NCBI GenBank assembly: GCA_009768925.2
Contig: VHIT02000002.1
Location: 558,001-622,000, forward strand
Direction of reading: 5' to 3'
DNA length: 64,000 bases
Source: Cryptosporidium bovis
Taxonomy: Eukaryota; Apicomplexa; Conoidasida; Eucoccidiorida; Cryptosporidiidae
Shown: piece after piece, positions 19,601 through 27,038 of the stretch
How the letters are laid out: each line of letters opens with the position of its first letter
Position numbering within the stretch: the stretch's first letter is position 1
The notes under the pieces: model-generated
Seen by the model: the letters and a program-made list of their open reading frames with translations, nothing else
Told to the model about the DNA's origin: nothing
Database searches by the model: none
Program-made: the position numbers and the translations under genes

Positions 19601-21190
19601 AGATTCAATAGTGACATTGAATATATTAAGAAAAAACTGTTTGAAAAATCCGAACGTGGAACCGACATGAAACAAATCAATGAAATTGTTCGCATCTTAA
19701 CACCTTATTGGCTACTTGAGAGTTGCTCTATGAGACGGAAAGTTGACTTTTCAAATTTTGAGCTTGATTTCATAAATACAACAGTTAGGATTCAAAAAAA
19801 ACGAAAAAGAACAAAACCGAAAACAAGTGAGATAATTGGTTCAGTATTAGAACAAGAAGAAGCTTGTATATTTTTTATGAAGAACGATTCTGAAAGTTTA
19901 GAAATAGAGTGTTCATCAAATTTAATTAAAAAGTATACTAAATTCAACTTTGTACCCTCACATGGCCCCTGGCCACTTTGGGGTTGGAAGATTTGTGTTT
20001 TGTCTTCATGTAGAGGGGAGTTATTTGAACAAGTCAATTACAAATTAATTGAAATCGGTGCTGTTGTTTTATATTCCAGTTATAGTACTGAAGATATCAT
20101 TTCATTCCACCTAGAAAGAAGAAGGGACTTTGGTAGAGCATTGGTGAGAAGGGAGGTAAATTTGATAATATGTGACGACTTTCTTGTTTCAAAAGTTTCA
20201 CAATTTCTCAAAAATATTGAAATTGATAATGAAATAAGTGAGCCAATAATATTTAGAACAATTATGGGAACCAAGATTGTTGGTGAATCATGGGTAAATA
20301 TGGTATATGGCACGCGCAGTCTACATCCTTTTGAATGTAGGTTTTATTCGGAGAATAGCAAGATATGTGGTTCAGAAGAAGTAAGTTCAATGGGATACAC
20401 CAAGAAAGTTGAATGTTCACAGCTCGAGCAGAACAAAGATAAACAGACTCACAACGAGAGTGAATCCAACTATGTTAGCAAACTTGTCACGGATGATACA
20501 TCAAATAAATTAAATAACTCGAAGCGCCGATGCGAAGAGCCTACAAAATCTAAAAATAATGAGCGGCTTAATACCTCTGTAAATTCGAGTGAAAGATCGC
20601 ACAAAGAGTTAAATGATGAAAATAAATTTGAGTGCCTATCTAATGCGAATGTTGGGCCTGAGATCGATAAAATTAAAAAAAGAAGAGTTATAAGTACGGA
20701 AACGGAGATTTTCTCTAAGTCATTCAAGAAAACTATTGAGGATGGGATCTATCCGGAAAACTCGAACTACATAAATGACTGTAACCTTAAAAGCAACGAT
20801 GTCAGAGGTAACTATAACGGAACTAATACGGAATCGGGGGAGTTTTTGGTCCCTTTTTCCTTCTCATATTTTTCAGGCATCATTGAGAATGGGAATAAAG
20901 ATGTTGCAACGACTTTTGTTTCGACAAACACGCCAATCCGAAAAGCACAAGAAAATGATATGCACTGTTGTGAGGGTCAAAGCTTTCAAACACCTTCTAA
21001 TTGGATAAGTCCTTCAAACAATATTTCTGATAGATACATTAATATGTTCTCGAACAAAGAGGCAAAAAGCGGTGTTTATTCCCAAACAGAAGTTGAAATT
21101 AGTTATGCTAGTAGTAAAACCGACACTGAAAATGTATCTGCAATTTTGTGTCCAGTTATTCCGACTAACACACTAGTTTTCGAACTCTAG
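16640..21190 (+). CDS. Multi-BRCT domain protein
   Basis: 1516 residues from ATG 16640. One BRCT-type block lies at about residues 730-850, with a strand-helix start ALCFVGFDSERREYF, a central VVTLEQIEIEFL and a closing SLEWFLTACFEKRPL containing the conserved Trp. A second, weaker one ends in ILTPYWLLESCSMRRKVDF (about 1030). A third spans about 1110-1225 (WGWKICVLSSC to IVGESWVNMVYG). BRCT repeats bind phosphopeptides in DNA-damage and replication proteins such as TopBP1/Dpb11. The N-terminal half and the Ser/Asn-rich tail after residue 1240 are unrecognised. Function as a checkpoint or replication scaffold is inferred from the domain class; the exact orthologue is not determined. Confidence 0.7.
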   Translation: MGDSILSEEIILQENEPTTNIGDSKIQSSIQYVVSEVSTLLNCNAEIKSKEQKNIAFYEANSTFSINASNIHKSPQISSSIYLRSNDSLLLSLTALLSNPHHSKYLNLMTENVMATGTSQSKIQNPIGTDRANENSHSNRNEIVALIASNLQYYVFEGRVTALVINDLVFTLMKAFSNEKDSKLVVDDFSKWEANSQAFIEAREWSALISPKECIFLRTCFELRELLTKRGIRLRSYFENDNSCSEPSGNNTTITTDYIGSAVQERQDSSIDEIDVQYMGRQATFSKITAYKHNNIPNYSQFEQIKKYISLNHPNVKSSFHNPGSSVYIIGNDIVTFLQILKGSIEGERNIEGREVVENSKLFRQKDPYWFMKETKRIITNFPVRDTKFKASACDCNLIHGSTRNNNKGCYELNIKGLFLPHSLFVIVSGLKYLCPDIVSFHVSVETTIDPPFIPNEIRKIKHVWERIMPLLNSIVRSISPNLVEKAMIWKPFLKIDFKDQKIDGEVGKVITPMNDQLQVLNNNFPVFSLPRKRMVYSTQVQNSQRNVLISNYKNSCVNMASVCNNYVKVPISQANVKQTLTTNMQNSIDFSISGGVIDNIQSNSAFITGINNQNFGSSSSIENQTTFNMSQPTSLVQTSLRTRVNNSLSANMSLLNFRNLGFSNTQNYVSLSTPMGRQLLHRIGTVNPIQRLEHINQTFNQVKINVKNGNSHLSTINSLENSIPQNQVKVFDETALCFVGFDSERREYFATRATEEGANVVTLEQIEIEFLSRRSKNSTMNGFVKSFLYSWLQVTRLYCVINFQCLNETITDEIKKIVEYQNVLFDVHQFVSLEWFLTACFEKRPLDPDLFTPISRPNLISPQSIKVDNSNLNVDSMVIVILDSFPHMKKIYNSSRNCQAALSHAIWSNCMQRILKAIYGINIVNVKDFVGYLKDNSSMWKNGIPSSILVIPCNITPFDSNDNILVCNEVSFKRKPVAALFGSSKGRFNSDIEYIKKKLFEKSERGTDMKQINEIVRILTPYWLLESCSMRRKVDFSNFELDFINTTVRIQKKRKRTKPKTSEIIGSVLEQEEACIFFMKNDSESLEIECSSNLIKKYTKFNFVPSHGPWPLWGWKICVLSSCRGELFEQVNYKLIEIGAVVLYSSYSTEDIISFHLERRRDFGRALVRREVNLIICDDFLVSKVSQFLKNIEIDNEISEPIIFRTIMGTKIVGESWVNMVYGTRSLHPFECRFYSENSKICGSEEVSSMGYTKKVECSQLEQNKDKQTHNESESNYVSKLVTDDTSNKLNNSKRRCEEPTKSKNNERLNTSVNSSERSHKELNDENKFECLSNANVGPEIDKIKKRRVISTETEIFSKSFKKTIEDGIYPENSNYINDCNLKSNDVRGNYNGTNTESGEFLVPFSFSYFSGIIENGNKDVATTFVSTNTPIRKAQENDMHCCEGQSFQTPSNWISPSNNISDRYINMFSNKEAKSGVYSQTEVEISYASSKTDTENVSAILCPVIPTNTLVFEL

Positions 21191-21308
21191 GGATAACTGA
21201 AGTGTCCAATAACATCAATTTGGTGCTATTGTTTCTACATAAATCTATATTTAATACTAATTAATTTATAATTAACTAATTAACGTTATAATTGTTTAAT
21301 CCTGTTAA

Positions 21309-23657
21309 TTAACCTTCAGTTTTTATTACTTCACTTTTTCTCCTTTCAATTATACCTTTAATTATTTCATCTACACCATCCTGCAATGTTCTTATTTCAC
21401 CTTGATCCAGATTAAAATCCGAGTTTCCGATACGTTCAGTAATTAAATCCTTGAGTTTTCTGTGGTTGTATATTATGTTTGATTCTTGTTCATGTTCTTT
21501 TAAAACTTCTAATACTCCAGCTGCGTTTCTCAGTAGAGACAGCCGTGACTTCATTGATTCAATATCTCTATTACTTTGTGACAAACCTACATCTAAATTT
21601 GTGGCATTATAAATAGAATTGGTGTGTGAATCCAATTTTTCACATTTATCCACCTGTAATTTTGTCAAATTCGAATTGCTTACTTTATCATTAAAGTCAA
21701 TCGCTAATGTAAAATTCTTGCCAACTTCACTATAATCGTTTGATATATGGTTTTGAACAGTGTTCGGAATATTTTTGGCTTCAAATCTTGTCTGCTGCTC
21801 ACTAATTATTTTACTTAAGTGTGCCAACAAATCTTCTTTTATTCTCTCTGCAACCCCTTTATTTAGCATATCTCTATTAAGATATATTGATATTTTTTTC
21901 TGGTCAATTTCAATCTTTGGTGTCATTTCAAAGTCAGTTTTTACTTCAACGGAATCGTCAATGTTTAGGTGTGAAATTTGTGGAGATTGATCCTCTCTTT
22001 CAACAACAATATTATATGGTTCATTATTTTTGTCTTTAATACTCAGAATTTCTGGCTCTTTAAATCTAACTTTGTGCTCAACCAATTGTTTGTCCCCATT
22101 TATCTGCGCTAATTCACCTGTTTCACTATTTTTATCGACTATTGTCCCACACAACTTGTTAAAATCTTTGTTCATTTCATTATTATAAAGTTCCATCTTT
22201 AACAACTCACCGTTTTTATTAAAACCTCTAGTTAACTCGTTTGAGATGCCCCGCATTTCATGAATCCTCAATGCATTATCTAGCAATTCCCTTCTATAGT
22301 TCTTCCTTATTTCGGTTAATTCATACAAGAAATCACCCGGGATTCTTCCTTTTAATAATGTACAATCCAAGTCACTTAATTTTATGTTTGATTTTCTCTT
22401 ACTTGAATTATTCATTTCATCTACAACAAAATCATGTTCCCACTCCCAAGGCGTTTCTATTTCAGTCCAGTTTAACTTCTTATCAAGAAATTCAACAAGT
22501 TTCATCTTTAATTCCATAGGAACTCTTTCACTTCCATTGAGATCATTCAATCTCCTCCTTTTATCATCAATTTCTTTTTCATAGTCTGTTCTTCCAAAGA
22601 AAAATTGATAGTAATCCGGTTTACATCTACGTCTAAGTTTCCTGTCAAACACTCCAAGAATTTGTTTAATTTGATAGTTGTTGTAGGTAATTCTTCCTTC
22701 AGAATCTATCTGATCCACATAATTCATTAGATCATCCAACTCATCTTCAGACGAATCATTAATAAACTGATTTCCAAGTCCTAACTTTGTTAACATTTTA
22801 TCATCGTAGATTTCTTCAATATCATCAAAGTCTGTGATGTCGAAATATCCTTTGAGAAACAACTTCTTTTTCAATGCTAGCCTTTTCATTTTTATTTCTT
22901 TTAATTTATCAAATTTCAGCTTTATGTTGTTATTTACATATTCATCGAACGAATATTCATCTGTTTGGCACCAAGCATCGTCCAAGGGTTGATCACCACT
23001 TCTACTCTTTTGAAATAAGAGAAGATTTTTCTTTTGTTCCAATAGTAAATTCTGATATTCGTTCCATTGCTGCTGTTTTATAGTTGGATAGTCAACTTCT
23101 TTAAGTTTTTCGAAACAATTTCTAAGAAAAACCCTTTGTTCTAAATCCGTATTTCCTATCGTACTTGCATGGTACTTGAAATCAATAAACCTGCAAAATT
23201 CATTTTTCAATCTATCGAGATTTTGATGAACTCTGTTTGACTCCATTGGGATTATAGGAGCAGTTACATGAGCATCAAAATATGTACTCTCACCTGACCT
23301 TGTTGGAATATCTAAGAAACCCAGAGTCTTTGTTTCGTTATTTCTAGAGCTGCTACTTAAAAGTAATTCTGATTGATCAAAAGTTGTTCTAACGATATTC
23401 GTATTGTTTTGGTTTTTAAATGTACCAATCTCAGAAGGATGTGGTTTTACCTTCACATTTTGAAAAAGCGAGTTATGTTCCTTTCTTCTCGGTTTTAAAA
23501 GCCCCTTTATGGGATTAAATTGCTTATTGCTTATTTTTGAATCCGTATTGTTATTCTGTTCTGAATCTACTCTGAGACCAGTAGCTTTCAAGGGTCTATT
23601 CAAAAGTTTAATACTTTTAAAATTGTTATTTTTTTTTTCAAATCTCTGATCAATCAT
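21309..23657 (-). CDS. Unrecognised charged protein, 782 residues
   Basis: The frame opens with TTG at 23681; the first ATG is at 23657 and is taken as the start. I do not recognise a family. The protein is hydrophilic. A helical, Lys/Glu-rich middle contains an acidic patch (NDSSEDELDDLMNYVD) and Arg/Lys clusters such as RKLRRRCK and KRRRLNDL. A Trp-bearing segment LNWTEIETPWEWEHDF looks like a conserved anchor and would be the best region for a profile search. No signal peptide or membrane segment is seen. Its 3' end converges on the BRCT gene, with only ~120 bases between the two stops. Confidence 0.75.
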   Translation of the reverse strand: MIDQRFEKKNNNFKSIKLLNRPLKATGLRVDSEQNNNTDSKISNKQFNPIKGLLKPRRKEHNSLFQNVKVKPHPSEIGTFKNQNNTNIVRTTFDQSELLLSSSSRNNETKTLGFLDIPTRSGESTYFDAHVTAPIIPMESNRVHQNLDRLKNEFCRFIDFKYHASTIGNTDLEQRVFLRNCFEKLKEVDYPTIKQQQWNEYQNLLLEQKKNLLLFQKSRSGDQPLDDAWCQTDEYSFDEYVNNNIKLKFDKLKEIKMKRLALKKKLFLKGYFDITDFDDIEEIYDDKMLTKLGLGNQFINDSSEDELDDLMNYVDQIDSEGRITYNNYQIKQILGVFDRKLRRRCKPDYYQFFFGRTDYEKEIDDKRRRLNDLNGSERVPMELKMKLVEFLDKKLNWTEIETPWEWEHDFVVDEMNNSSKRKSNIKLSDLDCTLLKGRIPGDFLYELTEIRKNYRRELLDNALRIHEMRGISNELTRGFNKNGELLKMELYNNEMNKDFNKLCGTIVDKNSETGELAQINGDKQLVEHKVRFKEPEILSIKDKNNEPYNIVVEREDQSPQISHLNIDDSVEVKTDFEMTPKIEIDQKKISIYLNRDMLNKGVAERIKEDLLAHLSKIISEQQTRFEAKNIPNTVQNHISNDYSEVGKNFTLAIDFNDKVSNSNLTKLQVDKCEKLDSHTNSIYNATNLDVGLSQSNRDIESMKSRLSLLRNAAGVLEVLKEHEQESNIIYNHRKLKDLITERIGNSDFNLDQGEIRTLQDGVDEIIKGIIERRKSEVIKTEG

Positions 23658-24024
23658 CTTAAATATTTTCAGTTCTGTCAAATAAAAGATAAATCAATGA
23701 GTAAAAACTGTATTTTCTATAATAATTAATCCTATTGATATTCCAAAAATAAACCGCATCTACATATTTGTTCTGAATATTTTCAAATTATTTCGGTACT
23801 AAAATCACATGCAACTTTGGCGGTCCAGCACCCAATTAGTTTAAAAGGGAAATTCATATGTAAAATTTAGGGCATCAAAATGGCAAAACAATAAATGACT
23901 GAATTATATTGACATAAAAATAAAGATTAAATACTATCTCTGTGGTATATTTTACGATACTCACTGTCAAATTTGCCATATTTTGCAGTTGTACACATTC
24001 AAAGTGATTGGCAGTGAAATAAAG
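23658..24024. other. Intergenic spacer
   Basis: 367 bases between two minus-strand genes, holding the presumed promoter of the downstream gene (21309-23657). The only notable word is ACTTTGGCGG at 23814-23823. No ORF or RNA gene seen. Confidence 0.5.
23814..23823 (+). promoter_or_regulatory. E2F-like core ACTTTGGCGG
   Basis: This word lies about 160 bases upstream of the start of the minus-strand gene at 21309-23657. It shares the TTTGGCGG core with the box before the Seh1-like gene. Regulatory use is inferred only from the recurrence. Confidence 0.25.
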
Positions 24025-25095
24025 TCACTTCTCTGTTACCAACTCAACATCATCATCATCACTTATTATTGTTTCGCTATTAACTCCATTATCTAACTTT
24101 ACTAGTTCGGAGAACTTTTTTTCGATAACTTGAGTATTATCTAAGTGAATGAACTCGAAGGCAAAATCATTCTTGATCTTTTGGCACCAATCCTTCTCAA
24201 AGTCAAAATAAACATAATCAGCAACATCAACATCGTCATTTATGACCTTTGAGTCAGATCTCTTGAAAAACCAAGCAAAGCATTTTTTATGAAAACGCCA
24301 TTTTTTCCTTTTTAATTCTTGTATTGCTAAAAATTGTTGAAAAGTCCCTTGTTGAAAGTAAAAAATAAAGAATAAAGTATCTAAATCTAGTTTGTCAAAA
24401 AGCCATGGGTTATGAAAATCGAACAGTGTAACTGATGGGAAATCACCTCTTGGGTTGTGCCAAACCATTCTAGGGGTATACTGAATGTGTTTTCCGATCG
24501 AGTCATTTATTGTAAGCTTGTTTTCAAACGACAAATCTAAAGCATCTGTACAAATTCTTGGGAATAGTTCAACATAAAAACCCATTGAATTCTTATATTC
24601 TGTCGGAAGTTCCTTTTCTGGAAAATAGTCATCTTCAGAATATCCATCTAAGTTTTCATTGTCCTCAAAAAAATTATTAAAAGTTTCCTCTGAATTCACA
24701 CATGATTCATTCTCTGAGACTCCTTCATCCACGCTATGTCCAGATATCTCCAATTTTGACATTTCCTTTAGTAATGATTTATTAGACTCTTCCAAATTAT
24801 TATCGACATCATGAGTGTTTATTTTTTCTTCATACCTTGAAATGACCTTCTTAATATTAATAATTGATTTATAACACTCTTCAAGTTTGTGTCTATCTGA
24901 TTCTGGAATTTCCAGGAAATCAACTTTACTTTCATATTTTTGCATTACCTCCTCCGCCTTTTTTTGTATTTCTTCAATATCATCTTCTATGGGACGCGTT
25001 TCTATCTTATAGCCTGATAATGTAGTTAGTGACAAAAAAACATTATTAAATTCCAATTTTAGTCTCGAAATAAAATCGGAATATCCGGCATGCAT
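24025..25095 (-). CDS. CCR4-NOT subunit NOT3/NOT5-like
   Basis: 356 residues from an ATG at 25095. The C-terminal ~130 residues are a clear NOT2/3/5 (NOT-box) domain. LDLDTLFFIFYFQQGTFQQF is followed by AIQELKRKKWRFHKKC and AWFF, then YVYFDFEKDWCQKIK and FAFEFIHLD, the exact order in CNOT3/Not5. This domain binds NOT2 and the NOT1 scaffold of the deadenylase complex. The N-terminal coiled-coil part is much shorter than in CNOT3 or yeast Not5 (about 100 residues, some Lys/Glu helix) and is followed by an acidic Ser/Asn linker. NOT2 also carries the NOT box, but the QQxTxQQxLAxxELK pattern favours NOT3/5. It is divergent with the PEX4-like gene. Confidence 0.85.
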   Translation of the reverse strand: MHAGYSDFISRLKLEFNNVFLSLTTLSGYKIETRPIEDDIEEIQKKAEEVMQKYESKVDFLEIPESDRHKLEECYKSIINIKKVISRYEEKINTHDVDNNLEESNKSLLKEMSKLEISGHSVDEGVSENESCVNSEETFNNFFEDNENLDGYSEDDYFPEKELPTEYKNSMGFYVELFPRICTDALDLSFENKLTINDSIGKHIQYTPRMVWHNPRGDFPSVTLFDFHNPWLFDKLDLDTLFFIFYFQQGTFQQFLAIQELKRKKWRFHKKCFAWFFKRSDSKVINDDVDVADYVYFDFEKDWCQKIKNDFAFEFIHLDNTQVIEKKFSELVKLDNGVNSETIISDDDDVELVTEK

Positions 25096-25431
25096 TATCT
25101 AAGTGCTATAGTTAAAAGTTTCGACTCCTTGAAATATAATTAACTTTTCTGTTTGTCAGAAAATAACTTTACTGAATATTATTTCTGACAATTTTGGAGA
25201 TAAATTAACTAAAGTACCAACAATATCCATAAATTACCTCGGTTGATATTTTTAAACAAAAAGTACATATACAAGTACAAAAATAAATATATATTCAATT
25301 ATTTTTAAGGTCCGAGAAAAATGTGCCATATTTTTTTTTGCTTCGCCTCAAAAGGCATCAGCGCCTAAAATGACACGAGGATCGAAAAAAATAGGAGCTC
25401 GATATTTTTCAATTTCATTGTTTATGATTAA
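25096..25431. other. Divergent promoter region NOT3/5 - PEX4-like
   Basis: 336 bases between two divergently transcribed genes, so it should hold both promoters. It contains AT-rich stretches and a GC-richer patch at about 25340-25380 with GCTTCGCCTC and AGCGCC words. No RNA gene seen. Confidence 0.5.
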
Positions 25432-26001
25432 ATGAGTACATGTAAAAGTAGACTGCTTATTGAAATTAGGGATTCCTTGACAAATAAAGATGATGATATT
25501 GAGTTGTCGCCTTCGTAAGTTTGAACAACGTGAACTACAATGTAAGCTTTATCTTAACTTATATAGTCAAGATAATATATTATATTGGATTGCCAAATTA
25601 AAAGGGCCAAAGGGAACAGCATATGAAGGTGGAATTTACAGGATTAATATCAATATTCCAATTCAATATCCATTAACACCTCCCATTCCTACATTTGAAA
25701 CACCTATTTTTCATCCAAATATAAATTTTACAACAGGTATGATTTTCGTTCTTCCTTCTGGATCCAATTCTATTTTATAGGTGAAATTTGTATTGATGTT
25801 ATCAAGCACAATTGGAGTCCTGCATGGACACTCAACTCTCTCTGTAGAGCAATATTATCAATTTTGTCTGATCCAAATCCCAACAGTCCACTGAATTGTG
25901 ACGCAGGAAATATATTGAGATCTAATGATTACAAAGGTTTCAATAATATGGCAAAAATGTACGCACTTGAGTATGCACAATTAAAAAAAAAAGTTGTTTA
26001 A
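25432..26001 (+). CDS. PEX4: PEX4-like ubiquitin-conjugating enzyme E2, three exons
   Basis: Exons 25432-25514, 25567-25736 and 25781-26001 join across 52- and 44-base GT-AG introns to give 157 residues. The E2 fold is complete: LYWIAKLKGPKGTAYEGG, the YPLTPPIPTF strand, the FHPNIN motif and the catalytic Cys in TGEICIDVIKHNWSPAWTL. What follows (SPLNCDAGNILRSND, then GFNNMAKMY) is characteristic of the PEX4/plant UBC21 family and not of UBE2D-type E2s. PEX4 monoubiquitinates the import receptor PEX5 at peroxisomes with its anchor PEX22. The lineage suggested by this window is believed to lack peroxisomes, so the substrate is an open question. Its 3' end lies 10 bases from the convergent KIN17 gene. 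Confidence 0.85.
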
Positions 26002-26011
26002 CAGCCTATTA

Positions 26012-26797
26012 CTAGTAACCTTCCCTACATAAACTACTACTTCTATTCCTAGCGAATTTACGTCCTGCATTATCTCTTTTTCTTTCCTTATCGCAAACAT
26101 CTTCTCGCTCAAATTGAAAGAGAGTTTGAATCGGAGTTGTTTCTTTTGAGTTCCTGTTGTTCTTAGGACCAAGTCCGAATGATAACTTATCGTCCCCTTC
26201 GCATGATGTACTGTTTCTTAGCAGTATAGTTGGGAGTCTTTTTGGATTAAATATACTTGAAACCACATTTTCCGATGCTATTTTAAATATTTTTTCATTT
26301 TGTTCATTTATTTCTGTTTCTATATTTTTCTTTGCGTTAAGCTCTTCATTCCTTTTATTTCTTTCGTGGTCAATGTATTGAATATACCACCCTTTATCAG
26401 AGTTTTCAATAATGCACTTATTTGTGTCACTTAAATAGTGTATAAATTGAGTCAATGTTGTCCAGATAGTTGCATTCATATGAATATGATTCTTGTCATG
26501 GACTATATCATTATACACAGTATTTGCAAGTACCTTTGTTCTTGAATATCTTGTCCTCATTAGCTTCATAAATGCGCGTTCAAATTGTTTGCTATAATCA
26601 TCCAGTAATTTCTTTGGGTTGTTTTCAAAAAGTTTCATTTGGCGAAGATGTGAATCAGAATTTCTGTGGCACTTAAAGCCATTTTCGTCTTTGCATTGTT
26701 TTTCACACAACTGACAATACCAACGTAATTTTTGTAGACCCTTTGACCTTAGTTGTTTAGATACCCATTTCGGCATCCCAACCTCTATTTTTGGCAT
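26012..26797 (-). CDS. KIN17: KIN17-like DNA/RNA-binding protein
   Basis: 261 residues from the ATG at 26797. The N-terminus matches KIN17 closely: PKWVSKQLRSKGLQKLRWYC, a C2H2-type zinc finger (Cys-Gln-Leu-Cys, then KCHRNSDSHLRQM) and the winged-helix part with HIHMNATIWTTL and GWYIQYID. KIN17 is a conserved nuclear protein linked to the spliceosome and to DNA replication and repair. The metazoan C-terminal SH3-like tandem is absent: the protein ends after a charged helical linker and a short basic tail. This short form is common in protists and fungi. The assignment is firm for the first ~160 residues. Confidence 0.92.
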   Translation of the reverse strand: MPKIEVGMPKWVSKQLRSKGLQKLRWYCQLCEKQCKDENGFKCHRNSDSHLRQMKLFENNPKKLLDDYSKQFERAFMKLMRTRYSRTKVLANTVYNDIVHDKNHIHMNATIWTTLTQFIHYLSDTNKCIIENSDKGWYIQYIDHERNKRNEELNAKKNIETEINEQNEKIFKIASENVVSSIFNPKRLPTILLRNSTSCEGDDKLSFGLGPKNNRNSKETTPIQTLFQFEREDVCDKERKRDNAGRKFARNRSSSLCREGY

Positions 26798-26914
26798 TTG
26801 TTAAAACATAAGTATTAAAAATCCATCATATAATAAACTGAGTAGATATTTTACTTACGATTTTTTTTAATTATTTTTTTTTGTATCATTATGGTTTGGC
26901 TTCCCCTCCTTTGA

Positions 26915-26922
26915 CGCCAAAA
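26915..26922 (-). promoter_or_regulatory. E2F-like core, TTTTGGCG on the minus strand
   Basis: CGCCAAAA on the plus strand, read as TTTTGGCGTC on the minus strand, lies about 118 bases upstream of the KIN17 start. It shares its core with the box before the Seh1-like gene. Regulatory use is inferred. Confidence 0.3.
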
Positions 26923-27038
26923 TACTGTTAATCTGGAATTTACTTTTTATTTTACTTCTCTTTTGAATAGGTAAAATATTAATAGAGCAGATACTGTCCT
27001 ATTTATTGGTGCTTTAATTTATTGTGTCACATTTTATC

